From a virus, in IMG/VR virus record IMGVR_UViG_3300009130_000147, positions 1-22,690 of that record: 22,690 bases of DNA. One strand, given 5' to 3'. The stretch's first letter is position 1. Every line of letters begins with the position of its first letter. The translations under genes and the position numbers were made by a program. The notes below the pieces were generated by a model. The model searched no databases, was not told the origin of the DNA, and saw only the letters and a list, made by a program, of their open reading frames with translations. Below, piece by piece: positions 1 to 9,482 of the stretch.

Positions 1-106
1 AAAAGTGCAAATTGGAGATTATGAAGTAGATTACACTATTATGCCAACCATGAGTCAATTTGCTGATGGTATGTTTTCCAAATTTCCACCTGAAGGAGAG
101 GGATAG
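1..106 (+). CDS. C-terminal end of an upstream phage protein (partial, 5' end outside window)
   Basis: The frame beginning at base 2 is open for 34 codons and ends with TAG at 104-106. The visible tail is acidic and aromatic, includes the segment DYTIMPTMSQFADGMF, and ends in PPEGEG. No domain can be recognised from so short a piece. The likely Shine-Dalgarno of the next gene (AAGGAG at 93-98) lies inside these last codons. The next ATG follows the stop by only two bases, so the two genes are probably cotranscribed and translationally coupled. From its position it is probably another virion or tail gene, but that is inference from context only. Confidence 0.6.
   Translation, partial: KVQIGDYEVDYTIMPTMSQFADGMFSKFPPEGEG
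93..98 (+). promoter_or_regulatory. Shine-Dalgarno of the 404-residue protein
   Basis: AAGGAG lies ten bases before the ATG at 109 and is the strongest ribosome-binding sequence in the first 1.4 kb. It supports that start codon. It overlaps the coding end of the upstream gene. Confidence 0.65.
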
Positions 107-108
107 AA

Positions 109-1323
109 ATGGCTTCGAAGAAAAAGAAAAATCCAAATAAACCACAAGTTGATCCAAAACTGTGTGATGATGTAAAACAATACTTAAATAAAGTCGCTGA
201 TCCTGCCGCTGCCAAAAGATGGAAAGGTTCTGTCGGTGGCGAACATATGCCTGAAGCGTTGCCACAATTTATTCAATTAGACTGTGAGGACGTTTGGGAG
301 GGCGCAAACAATACATATATTGTTCTTGGTAGAGATCGCCCAGGCTCCTCTACTTCAGGATATGTTGACACCACACAAGCAGGTGCAATTGACATTGTGG
401 TTGGACGAATGGGGTCTTCTGTGGTTGAATGTGGTCCAAGTAGCATCGCAGAACGTGCAGCTGACTTCAACGACGAGTATGGACCAAACATCCAACCTGA
501 CGATTCTTTCACAGACCGCGTGGGGAAAGGTCTTAAAAGCAACTTCAATATGATGAAAGGCATCTACGACGACATAGGCGACGGCATTGTTGAGAAGGGT
601 CCAATTGCGGCTCCAGATGTGGCTTATGAGGCTTTCAAAAAGAGGGTTGATGCTTTCAATAAAAAAATATATATCCATCCCATGTTCCAACATGATGCCG
701 CAAGAATTTATATCAGCCAAAAATCTGATGTTGATGAAAACTTTAATTTAGTCGCAGGAAAAATCGGCTTCGTTGGCAAAAAGTCACGCAAGCAGGACTG
801 GGGTCCAGCCGGTTGTATTGCAATCAAATCAGATGATGTGCGAGTTATCGCTCGTCGCGGAATAAAATTGGTTACAATGGGTCCGGGGGAAGAAACAACT
901 TCGCAAAGCCGCCAGCCAACAAAAAGCATTGCAGGTATTAACATAATTGCGGGCAACAAAACTGACGGTAAGTTTATGTCACTACAGCCAATGGTGAAGG
1001 GTGAAAATTTAGTAGAATGTTTGCAGAGTATGCAAAAAAGAATTAATGAATTATCGGGCATTTTGGGATCTTTTTTGGTCTTTCAACATCGAATGAATGG
1101 TGAGGTGGCTAAACACACTCATCGTGGTATGGATGGTAAAACAGAGCTTCCCGAGAATCCTGTTTTGAAGTGGTTCATTGGACCTTCCACAGCACAAGCC
1201 TTAACAGGTCATTGTCAGGAGAGTTTAGAAAGTTGGAAAAAAAATATGGGCTCACTAAATCTCAACACACTCAAACCATCCAGTTCTAAATATATTTGTA
1301 GCAGATGGAATTATGTTAATTAA
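109..1323 (+). CDS. Phage virion structural protein, possibly baseplate spike or hub associated (404 aa)
   Basis: The start is fixed by AAGGAG ten bases upstream. The N-terminus is lysine-rich (MASKKKKNPNK). Visible segments in order are a short beta-type stretch AGAIDIVVGR (residues about 93-102), DAARIYISQKSDVDENF (196-212), a strand-turn-strand run around DDVRVIARRGIKLVT (about 243-257), and LQPMVKGENL (292-301), followed by a helical stretch. The alternating hydrophobic pattern at 238-257 recalls the repeats of phage spike beta-helices, and an HTH triplet (His336, His338) forms an HxH motif. In phage spike tips such as P2 gpV, HxH binds iron, but there it sits at the extreme C-terminus; here 66 residues follow. 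There is no signal peptide or membrane segment. Position a few genes before gp25 and gp6 supports a baseplate role. The structural call is fairly sure; the spike assignment is a guess. Confidence 0.55.
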   Translation: MASKKKKNPNKPQVDPKLCDDVKQYLNKVADPAAAKRWKGSVGGEHMPEALPQFIQLDCEDVWEGANNTYIVLGRDRPGSSTSGYVDTTQAGAIDIVVGRMGSSVVECGPSSIAERAADFNDEYGPNIQPDDSFTDRVGKGLKSNFNMMKGIYDDIGDGIVEKGPIAAPDVAYEAFKKRVDAFNKKIYIHPMFQHDAARIYISQKSDVDENFNLVAGKIGFVGKKSRKQDWGPAGCIAIKSDDVRVIARRGIKLVTMGPGEETTSQSRQPTKSIAGINIIAGNKTDGKFMSLQPMVKGENLVECLQSMQKRINELSGILGSFLVFQHRMNGEVAKHTHRGMDGKTELPENPVLKWFIGPSTAQALTGHCQESLESWKKNMGSLNLNTLKPSSSKYICSRWNYVN

Positions 1324-1328
1324 TAATG
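1321..1328 (+). promoter_or_regulatory. TAATAATG stop/start junction, likely translational coupling
   Basis: The TAA stop of the 404-residue gene (1321-1323) is followed two bases later by the ATG (1326) of the 2703-residue gene. The preceding 20 bases are AT-rich with no good Shine-Dalgarno; the nearest purine run, ATGGA, is about 16 bases upstream. Termination followed by reinitiation is the simplest way to start this very long gene. Confidence 0.5.
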
Positions 1329-4300
1329 GCTTCTTTTGATCCAAATAAAGCAAAATCTATTTTGCCGGTCGATTGGACCAGTCTAGGTTCTAGCGCGAAA
1401 CCTTTTTTCCAATCTGCTTCTGGCAGTTTGCCGGATAGATATTCTGTCACTATTCTTTCGCAATATTCTACCACTGGTGGACCAGAATTGGATAGCCGAT
1501 TGGCAGAGAGCATTACTCCCGCACTTGATAAAGTTTTAGACTTTTATGAAAAACAACCAGAAGACTCCACAAGAGATAATTTTCGTGTAGAAGATTATTA
1601 TATATCGGAACGTCCTTCAGCGAAAATCAAAGTATTAATATCTGTTCCATGTAATATAATTGACAACCTCCCAGATCAAGAATACTCAATTGATTATAAT
1701 ACCGCTAAACCCCCAACCAAGGAAATAAGTTTAAACACTTCTGATTTATCTCTTAACCTGGACATTGCCGCAACATTTTTAGAAAAATACAAGGGAGAGA
1801 TAGACCAGTTTTACGGGAGGGTCTATGATATCGATCTAGATGACGAAATCACGAAACTAAAAGGATTCCTCCCGGCTCTAACAACCTTTGTCCAAGCTAA
1901 CAACATTGTTTATTCTAGTGCAAATTCAGATCTTATAACGCTATATGCCAATGACGATTATAAAGTTTTGGTGGCAAAAGTAAATCAAGGTTCAGGGTAT
2001 GTTGAACTGACCAAGGGGTATAATAACTTTCTCACCGACTCAAGTGTTAACCATGATCGAACCATTTTCCTTTTAACCAAATTAGATCAAATTGCTGATG
2101 TTTATTTAAAAAATCAATCAATCTCTTGGTCTGAATTTTTTAAAGAATATATTTTTCGACCACCAACGATTGATTTTTCAAAACCACCTCCTCAATCACA
2201 TGTTCTTAGCGAAGAAGAAGATGAAAAAATAAAACAAGAGCAGCGACAACTAGCTGTAACCAAAGAACAGATCACTTTATTCAACGGATACATGAATAAC
2301 GAGGAGGTTAGAGAAAGTTATCTCAAGAAGATGAACGAGGCATCTCAGTTTACAGGCGATACTGTTCTGGCAAACCTTGATCAATTATCATCTTTGATGA
2401 AAGATATGGACTCTTTATACGATAGTCTGTTAAACAAGGTTGGGATCGATGGCTTGCTCGATTCAGCCATGCAGTGCTTGGACTATCAACAACTCGGTCT
2501 TACTGGTATATCAACGGATATATTAGATACACTAACCCAAGCCACTGCAACAGTTCAGGGCGCATTCAACCCTCCAACAATGGAGTTTCCTGATAATTTT
2601 CCAATAGTTGACTTTATGAAGGATACTATTGAAAAAATGCTTGTTGGTATTCTTGAGAGCATGTTTAACACACTGGTCAGCATGATCATAGAAATTATCA
2701 AGTCTTTATTCGATTTCTGTAACGAATGCGCGGTTGAATCTGATGCACAAGGAAACAAAACTTTTTCTGAGTTGAGATTTGGTCAAGCAAGTTTTGGCGG
2801 AATTGTCAAATCTGCTTTTGGTTTAGGTTTCGCTAATCCGGAAAGCATTTTATTGGGCTCCTTTTATTCATCATTAGATGATGGTAGTGGAGGCAATATT
2901 GAATTATTTGCCCAGAGTGTTCTAAAAAACAGCATTAAAAACAAGGATCAACTTCTAGTGATGGAAGCCCAGAAGGTATATGCTGAATATCAAGATGGCA
3001 AACTTCCACAAGATCAGCGAGTTATACTTGAAGATAAGGTTGAAAAACTTTTTAAAGATCCAGCGAGAGTCGCCCGTCCAGATGATCAAGGGGAGATCCA
3101 AGCCTCAACTTGGGCAAGGTTCGGTCTTGTTGCGATGCCAACAAATTCATTATTTTATAACCTAGATGAGAACACTCTTTTTGAGTCAACCGAGGTAACT
3201 CCTGCAAGAATCTTCCTAGTTCTAAGAAATGAGAGTCCGTGGGAATCAAAAACGTTTAAGAATGCAGCCCAACAATTAACAGAATATTTAGAACTTACTT
3301 CCACTGTCTTAAATCCTGGCGAATTAGGCAACGCCATGCTGGGATGTAATGTTGGTGGCGAAGCCAAAGAAGCTATGAGGAATGCATTACCAGATTTTCC
3401 TGATATTTATAGCATTTTGGCTGGAACCACAGACGAAGAAACTGATGACAACATTTCACGATGTTGGCTTGGTGTTGGCAATTTATTGCCAGAAACCGTT
3501 ATTGTTGAGCAAATAACTTCAATCGTAAATAATGTTCCTGAGAAGTACAGGTGCTTGTGTGAGGCTGATGATACTGCTTTGAGAGAGCAGTTATTGGCTA
3601 AAAAGGATCCACAAATGTCCCCTGAACAAAGAAGGGAACAAGTTCAAAAATCAAAAGACAGAAAAAAACAAAGATTAAAAGACTTGGCATCTTTGATGGG
3701 TAAGGGAAATGCTCTCGAAGGTCTATTGCCACCATTGGTTTGTAGCGGCAGTTTTGATGAAAGTGGAAATCCCATTATAGTCCCAGGCGTCCTGTCTTCA
3801 ACTCATCCTGTTACTCAGATGATGGTCAAAGGGACTCTTGATACAATTTATGATCCCCTGCATACAACTTTTAGTAGAGATCTTTCTGGCTTGATCCCCG
3901 CGATGTCTCAACGACCTATTGTAAAAAAAGAGGTCAAGCGAACTGTAATCGCAAATGTAAATGACACGGATGTAAGGGTCTTTAATCCTGAATTTTTGGA
4001 TATGATCGGCAAAGGTCTTGTGACTTATGGTTCATTACCTTATGGATCCAAAATTCCTCAATCTGCTGCGCCTGTGACAGAGAGCGACGGCAGCCTACCC
4101 GAAGGGGAACCTATTTTATATAACTGGTTCCTTGGCAGCATTGGATTTGATGATTATAAAAATTTTGCTGGCGCAGGAATGTGGGAAGAAGGTCAGACGC
4201 GACCAACACCCGAACAGGAATACGATTGGGAACAAGTAAATCGCGCAGCAACTGCTTCAGCAGGTCAGTCAATAATTGGTGGTAGGAGAATGGGGGATTA

Positions 4301-7300
4301 TGTTAAACACCCTGAACTTGGCAAAAATTACGCTGGCGAAACGCTTACAATGGACGCCTATGCTAAAACCTTTGGTGCCTCACCCATTCCCGTTGAGACT
4401 TATGATTTTGGAGAATTAAACTTCGCACCAGGACTTAAGACTTCTTATAACCAAATGTGCTCACCGGAAGCTGGGATTTTTAAAATAAGCAATCAACCAA
4501 CCTCAACCAAATATGAATTTGATTTACCAAATCCAACCAAAGACATCGGTATAGATTTTAATAATATAGCAGCCCAGATGGGGACAGTAAAGGGTGAAAT
4601 TCTTTCGTCTTTCGGTTCTCGCGAAACAAGAACACAAAAATCTGACGAAGAAATGATGAGCAACATGGAAACCCAAATGGCATTGCTCGGCGGCTCGTCA
4701 TTTGATATTGTTTATGATGTGAAACATGACGACGGAACCAACAATATCCAGCAGGACAAGTTTTCATTGGATATGTTGATTTCCCCGCCACAACCTCTCT
4801 TGGGGAGATCTGGCGCAAGCCCAGATGCGTTGGCAGAAAAGAATTTAGGTGGTCCGATTGCAACCTCTCCAATCAATCCTAAAGCAATTGAAATTTTAAA
4901 CTGGAAGAACTTGGAAGTTGCTAAGGGAACAAATCAGAGCGTACAACCACAAGAGGGATACTTTTATGATTTTGCTAAATATTCTTGGGAGAATGGCAAC
5001 ACAATCTATCGAAATGGAGAAGCAGTACAGAAAGTTTCGCCTCGGCAAACTCCCGCATCTCTTAAAGGTATTCTTAACACAACTGATCCTGCCAACTATC
5101 CAGCAGAGTTCATAGATTACTTATATTCTAAGGATACCTATTCTAATCAATTTAAAGATTTGCTCTGCTCTATGACAAATCAAATCGCCCAGTCTCCTTA
5201 CATAAATCTGCAACCGGATGATCAGGGTCGCGGACTGCTTAATGTTAAATTATCTCCAGCAAAAGTTGTTGGACAAGGACCATTGTGTTATAGAACACTT
5301 TTGGATGTTGATTTGATCAAGCAACGTGTTCTTGAAGAATATGAATACGTTAAGTGCTTTAGGGAGGCATTTGATCTGCCGCCCGGAACTGACAGCACAG
5401 GTTTGCTTGGAAATAAAGACAGCGCATTTGAGGTTTCCAACCGTTCGGGCGCAGTGCTATTAACTGTTCGTTTGTATGCTGTGGAGTTTTTATTAAAGTC
5501 AGTCTATACTTTCCATTATTTTGTGATTAACGACGCAAGCCAGGTGGATGATACTTCTGTATACTATCTCTATCATCAAATTCATGATGCCCTGAAGAAC
5601 CGTTCAATCGGAACAACTTACTATTCTGAATTTCAAAAAGAAACCATTGGGTTGTACAATCGAAATGTTGAAAGTAATCCCCTGAGTATGGAAAATAAAG
5701 ATTCCGAGGGCAACTACCCAGATTTTAGAGTCGCTCTTGAGTTTTTTATTAGAAACCAAATCGCATCGGTGTCAAGAAGGCTTGCAAAACATGTTAAACT
5801 TAAGGGTGATGGCTCTATCGATAGTATTCTGGTAGACGAATGGATTCCAACGGTTGAACCGGTGAAGGCTCCAAATGAAATCCGCTTTGCAGAACTTGTG
5901 GAAGACCAGGCGGGTATAGAAACTTGGAAAAACAAAACTCTAGGGAACTATAAGACAGTCGCCGGAATCCCAACTATCTCAGACGAGATTATATCAGCCA
6001 TTAGCCCAGATGGTACTTTGTCTGAAAAGCGAATAAACCTGATTCGTGGCGGATCGGGCGCGAAAGGTGGAGTCTGGGGAATGCTTTATCAGAAAGCTTC
6101 TGGTTATTTCTTTAGAGAATATTTTGCACCAGATATTAAAAACGAAGAAGCAAGAAATCTTTTAAGACCTTTTACCAAAGCATCCGAGTTGAAAACAAAA
6201 GCCCGAGATGCCGCAAATAGTCTTTGGACACCAACCGCAGGCACGGTTACATCTCCTGCCCAAAGCAGTCGAGTTCCAGGCACCGTGAATCCCAATGTCA
6301 ATGCTTTCCGCGAAGGGATTCTATTAGGTTGGTCTGCAAGCGAACAACCATTCGCCAAAGACGCAGGCATTTTGAATAATGCGTGTAACTATGAATCCGA
6401 AGGTCTTGTTGGTAAATACGGTTTTCCTTTTAAGAGGGCAATAATAGATTCTCCAATTGCTGTGGGCAAGGAATTACCAACTCCCATCGGAGAGAATGAA
6501 ACAATTTTAAGTGGTTCATTTCCTTTTGGCGTTTCTCAGGCTGAAATTGAGGGTATGATTGGTGATGGTGACTCTATTCCTGGCGGGCTCATAAGGTTTA
6601 TTGAAGCTGCAACAAACTGGACCATGGGACCAAAAGGGCAACAATCAGGAATAAATCGCGACCTGCCGCCCAACTATCTTCGGTATGAAAAGCTCGGAGA
6701 CACACGCACCCCAAATGGTGAATATGTTATTTATGAGAGGACAAACCGTCCTTGGTGGTATAATGGACCAAATTTTTACCCAAATGGTGCAATTACCCAC
6801 TCTGATGATCGAGTTGTCACAAAACGTGTAAATTACTTACGCAGTTATAACATGATCGGACCAGGAAGCTTGTTGTGGGCGATGTCTCGGTATGATGGTC
6901 GCAAACAGCTTCCCGGAAACAGTAATAGATGGGCTAATGGTGTGGGAGTATTTGGGCTTGTTAACCACTTGTTAATGTATCAAGACTCCGCGTTGTTTTG
7001 GCCCAACGAATATAAAAGTGGCACATCTGCCACTGCGCGAGGTCAAGATTATGGCTCCACAATCATTACAAACGCCATTTCCCAAAGACCTGGCAGGACA
7101 GAAACTCAGATCCCATTTTTGATTGATTGGCACAATTATGTGCTAGGAAAAGGGACAGAACAAGATTACACACTAGGAACAAATAGCGAGATCACTAAAA
7201 ATGTTGAATCGGCAATATATCACTGTGATGAAAATATAATACCTTATATAAGCTTATTAGATTTGGATGTTCGGACAATTATAAAAACTTTAGAATGGGA

Positions 7301-9437
7301 ACGTCAACAATATATCGATTTTAAACACGATTTCGAAAATCAAGATTGGGCAACCACCAACGAAGAACCTCATTCTTTTTGTTTAAAAGTGTTGAAAAAG
7401 GGAACCCTCGGTGCAAGAAGTGCTCCTGAACTCGAAACACTCTCACGAAACGCCATCGAAGCCTTTCGAACACAACTTCCAACCAACGTGGGTCACTATG
7501 ACAATATCATAGCAAAATATGGCGACTGGATAGCCGAAATGGTTGAAATTCGCAACCGCTTTACATTAGCCGAGGAGCAACGACAATGTATGGCAGAGCC
7601 TGCAAGAGAACTTCTTGCTAACGGGAGGATGCCGAGAAACGAAATGCTTGTACCTCCGACTTTCGATTTAGAAAATGGGGGAGTCATCCTAGAGCCATAT
7701 ATTCGGGTCGAAGATCATGAACCAGATCCAAACATTCAAGATAACATTGATTTTGTTAAAAATCGTGGAGTGGATGCTGTTGGCAACATTGATCTCAATG
7801 TCACCCAAAACGTACAAGCTCTTGAGCAAAATATGTTGAAAGGAGTTGTTAATATTGACTTGTGGGATCAATATATGAAAAAACGATTCGAAGGCTCAAT
7901 CCCAACTCAAAAACTCCCTGCCGATGAACTTGTCGCCACAACCATCAACCAAGAAGATTGTGGAGATACGTTGCCCAATAGACAAACAGATTTTAACACT
8001 TTAACCCAAGATCCTCCAATCGTTCAACCTTCCGATCCTCAACTGAGGGATTTCTTTAAAAGTGTTTATTTCGGAGTAAGGCTTTCGCATGTATCTTCTC
8101 TACCAGATGGTTTTGAAAACTCAGCCACATCCCAGGGTTTTGGAACTCCCCGCAATGATATAGCGAGAATCAATGCAGCAAAAGAAAAAACATATGAACT
8201 TATAGAGAAAACTCCTGACGGAAAAGTAAGAAGGATTTATGTTACCCCATTAACTGCGGTTGAAAAAGAGACAAACATGTTTACCAAAATAAGTGACATG
8301 AATTTGGCTCAAGGATACTCTGTGGAAAATGATGTAGCCGAAATTTTAAATAAATGCGGAGCACAAAGAGAAACACCAGATGATGCGAAAAAGGTGGGAT
8401 ATTTCCGGTACATGTTCGGAAAGGCAAACGAAGACATGGCAGGAGACACAATTCCACTCTCAAGCCCTCGTGATGACTTGCAACAACAACTAATACGAAC
8501 AGATGAATATTCTTTCTTGTTTAAATACGTATTTCCAGTAAACCGAATGCTGTCTTTAACAAATATTTATTCAGCCATGTATTTGGAATCTTTACCAGAT
8601 ATTAAAAATATGTTTGCCCCAACCAAGGAAAACTTAATGTATATTTTCTTGAATTCTTTGAGAAGCGGGCAATATGCTGATGCTTGTCAAACAGGCAATA
8701 AAGATCTGCTTGACGCATTTGCTAACGGTATTAACCCTCCATGGGCAGCATTCCTTGCTCTTGTACTGAAGTTTCCTTTAAAAATATTTAAGTCATTTAT
8801 GGAGCAATCTGATATTAATATTGCGATCTCTAAAAATATTCAAAGAGTTATACAAACTTTGAACGGTATTATTGCCGATGCGCAACGCCAAGCAAATGCT
8901 GTTAAAGCCCAAGCAGAGGCATTTGCGGCATCTGCCGAGAGGATTGCCAATCTTGAAATAACGGAACAGGGCTGCGGCTTCGGAATCCACTCACCAGAAG
9001 CGACACAAAAGCCACCAGATAATTGGTTTGATCCAGTTGATGCGACATTTTTATATGAACCTGAAACGTGGATGATTGGTTTATCATTGATGCCAGCAAC
9101 AATTTTTGCTCCATGGTTGTGGGGACCACCAATAACACTCCCTCATGGGTTGGCTTATTGGGCTCTTGATGATAGTCGGGTGAATTGGCTTGACGCATAC
9201 GTGGATGACTGGATCAGTCAATTACAAAATGATAAGGACAACTTAGAGGTAGAAGTTCTCACTGAAGAATGTGATATTGATCATGAACTTGAGTTTGGTA
9301 CAACACCTGCCCAACTTAAAAAATTGCTAAAGACCAGCAACAAACAAATAACCGCTGGCTCATCTCCACCAGAAGGTATCAGTGCTGGCAATACTGGTGA
9401 CACTAATGGTTCTGGAAATCAGTCTGGAGGTTATTAG
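1326..9437 (+). CDS. Giant phage structural protein of unknown function (2703 aa)
   Basis: I do not recognise a named family. The frame is open for 2703 codons and ends in TAG. The first 350 residues are mixed and acidic. Residues about 425-468 form a strongly hydrophobic or amphipathic helix pair (around MLVGILESMFNTLVSMIIEI) followed by a Cys-containing stretch (CNEC). Residues 770-790 are very charged (QKSKDRKKQRLKD). The middle 1500 residues are rich in Pro, Gly, Asn and aromatics, suggesting many globular beta or mixed domains rather than one long coiled coil. Near the C-terminus there is a hydrophobic stretch at about 2472 (PPWAAFLALVLKFPLKIF), an Ala/Gln coiled-coil-like segment at about 2505-2543, a Trp/Pro-rich hydrophobic stretch at about 2582-2615 (MPATIFAPWLWGPP), and a Gly/Ser/Asn tail ending in SGGY. 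It lies directly upstream of gp25. A hub, tail-tip or cell-puncturing component is possible. A tape measure is less likely because of the low helical content. Confidence 0.6.
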   Translation: MASFDPNKAKSILPVDWTSLGSSAKPFFQSASGSLPDRYSVTILSQYSTTGGPELDSRLAESITPALDKVLDFYEKQPEDSTRDNFRVEDYYISERPSAKIKVLISVPCNIIDNLPDQEYSIDYNTAKPPTKEISLNTSDLSLNLDIAATFLEKYKGEIDQFYGRVYDIDLDDEITKLKGFLPALTTFVQANNIVYSSANSDLITLYANDDYKVLVAKVNQGSGYVELTKGYNNFLTDSSVNHDRTIFLLTKLDQIADVYLKNQSISWSEFFKEYIFRPPTIDFSKPPPQSHVLSEEEDEKIKQEQRQLAVTKEQITLFNGYMNNEEVRESYLKKMNEASQFTGDTVLANLDQLSSLMKDMDSLYDSLLNKVGIDGLLDSAMQCLDYQQLGLTGISTDILDTLTQATATVQGAFNPPTMEFPDNFPIVDFMKDTIEKMLVGILESMFNTLVSMIIEIIKSLFDFCNECAVESDAQGNKTFSELRFGQASFGGIVKSAFGLGFANPESILLGSFYSSLDDGSGGNIELFAQSVLKNSIKNKDQLLVMEAQKVYAEYQDGKLPQDQRVILEDKVEKLFKDPARVARPDDQGEIQASTWARFGLVAMPTNSLFYNLDENTLFESTEVTPARIFLVLRNESPWESKTFKNAAQQLTEYLELTSTVLNPGELGNAMLGCNVGGEAKEAMRNALPDFPDIYSILAGTTDEETDDNISRCWLGVGNLLPETVIVEQITSIVNNVPEKYRCLCEADDTALREQLLAKKDPQMSPEQRREQVQKSKDRKKQRLKDLASLMGKGNALEGLLPPLVCSGSFDESGNPIIVPGVLSSTHPVTQMMVKGTLDTIYDPLHTTFSRDLSGLIPAMSQRPIVKKEVKRTVIANVNDTDVRVFNPEFLDMIGKGLVTYGSLPYGSKIPQSAAPVTESDGSLPEGEPILYNWFLGSIGFDDYKNFAGAGMWEEGQTRPTPEQEYDWEQVNRAATASAGQSIIGGRRMGDYVKHPELGKNYAGETLTMDAYAKTFGASPIPVETYDFGELNFAPGLKTSYNQMCSPEAGIFKISNQPTSTKYEFDLPNPTKDIGIDFNNIAAQMGTVKGEILSSFGSRETRTQKSDEEMMSNMETQMALLGGSSFDIVYDVKHDDGTNNIQQDKFSLDMLISPPQPLLGRSGASPDALAEKNLGGPIATSPINPKAIEILNWKNLEVAKGTNQSVQPQEGYFYDFAKYSWENGNTIYRNGEAVQKVSPRQTPASLKGILNTTDPANYPAEFIDYLYSKDTYSNQFKDLLCSMTNQIAQSPYINLQPDDQGRGLLNVKLSPAKVVGQGPLCYRTLLDVDLIKQRVLEEYEYVKCFREAFDLPPGTDSTGLLGNKDSAFEVSNRSGAVLLTVRLYAVEFLLKSVYTFHYFVINDASQVDDTSVYYLYHQIHDALKNRSIGTTYYSEFQKETIGLYNRNVESNPLSMENKDSEGNYPDFRVALEFFIRNQIASVSRRLAKHVKLKGDGSIDSILVDEWIPTVEPVKAPNEIRFAELVEDQAGIETWKNKTLGNYKTVAGIPTISDEIISAISPDGTLSEKRINLIRGGSGAKGGVWGMLYQKASGYFFREYFAPDIKNEEARNLLRPFTKASELKTKARDAANSLWTPTAGTVTSPAQSSRVPGTVNPNVNAFREGILLGWSASEQPFAKDAGILNNACNYESEGLVGKYGFPFKRAIIDSPIAVGKELPTPIGENETILSGSFPFGVSQAEIEGMIGDGDSIPGGLIRFIEAATNWTMGPKGQQSGINRDLPPNYLRYEKLGDTRTPNGEYVIYERTNRPWWYNGPNFYPNGAITHSDDRVVTKRVNYLRSYNMIGPGSLLWAMSRYDGRKQLPGNSNRWANGVGVFGLVNHLLMYQDSALFWPNEYKSGTSATARGQDYGSTIITNAISQRPGRTETQIPFLIDWHNYVLGKGTEQDYTLGTNSEITKNVESAIYHCDENIIPYISLLDLDVRTIIKTLEWERQQYIDFKHDFENQDWATTNEEPHSFCLKVLKKGTLGARSAPELETLSRNAIEAFRTQLPTNVGHYDNIIAKYGDWIAEMVEIRNRFTLAEEQRQCMAEPARELLANGRMPRNEMLVPPTFDLENGGVILEPYIRVEDHEPDPNIQDNIDFVKNRGVDAVGNIDLNVTQNVQALEQNMLKGVVNIDLWDQYMKKRFEGSIPTQKLPADELVATTINQEDCGDTLPNRQTDFNTLTQDPPIVQPSDPQLRDFFKSVYFGVRLSHVSSLPDGFENSATSQGFGTPRNDIARINAAKEKTYELIEKTPDGKVRRIYVTPLTAVEKETNMFTKISDMNLAQGYSVENDVAEILNKCGAQRETPDDAKKVGYFRYMFGKANEDMAGDTIPLSSPRDDLQQQLIRTDEYSFLFKYVFPVNRMLSLTNIYSAMYLESLPDIKNMFAPTKENLMYIFLNSLRSGQYADACQTGNKDLLDAFANGINPPWAAFLALVLKFPLKIFKSFMEQSDINIAISKNIQRVIQTLNGIIADAQRQANAVKAQAEAFAASAERIANLEITEQGCGFGIHSPEATQKPPDNWFDPVDATFLYEPETWMIGLSLMPATIFAPWLWGPPITLPHGLAYWALDDSRVNWLDAYVDDWISQLQNDKDNLEVEVLTEECDIDHELEFGTTPAQLKKLLKTSNKQITAGSSPPEGISAGNTGDTNGSGNQSGGY

Positions 9438-9443
9438 AAATAA

Positions 9444-9482
9444 ATGAATGAAAGTTCTAATTATTACAGAGGGAATTTTTAA
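9444..9482 (+). other. Possible 12-codon leader ORF overlapping the gp25 start (speculative)
   Basis: In the only sizeable gap of the window (44 bases, 9438-9481) a frame reads MNESSNYYRGNF and stops with TAA at 9480-9482. The last base of that stop is the first base of the gp25 ATG (TAATG). A GGAGG at 9426-9430 lies 13 bases before its ATG, rather far for efficient initiation. It may be chance, or a coupling device for gp25. It is too short to judge as a protein. Confidence 0.15.
9468..9473 (+). promoter_or_regulatory. Shine-Dalgarno of the gp25-like gene
   Basis: AGAGGG lies eight bases upstream of the ATG at 9482 and supports that start. No promoter-like element or terminator hairpin is evident in the surrounding 44-base gap. 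Confidence 0.6.

Noticed and set aside
273-1061. Minus-strand and alternate-frame ORFs of 80-121 codons inside the first gene
   Set aside because: They lie wholly within a well supported coding frame, show no recognisable domain, and have no independent gene context. They are shadows.
1326-9437. Tape measure protein
   Set aside because: Length alone would suggest it, but the sequence is rich in Pro, Gly, Asn and aromatics with few long helices. As an alpha-helical ruler it would also imply a tail near 400 nm. Not excluded, but not supported.
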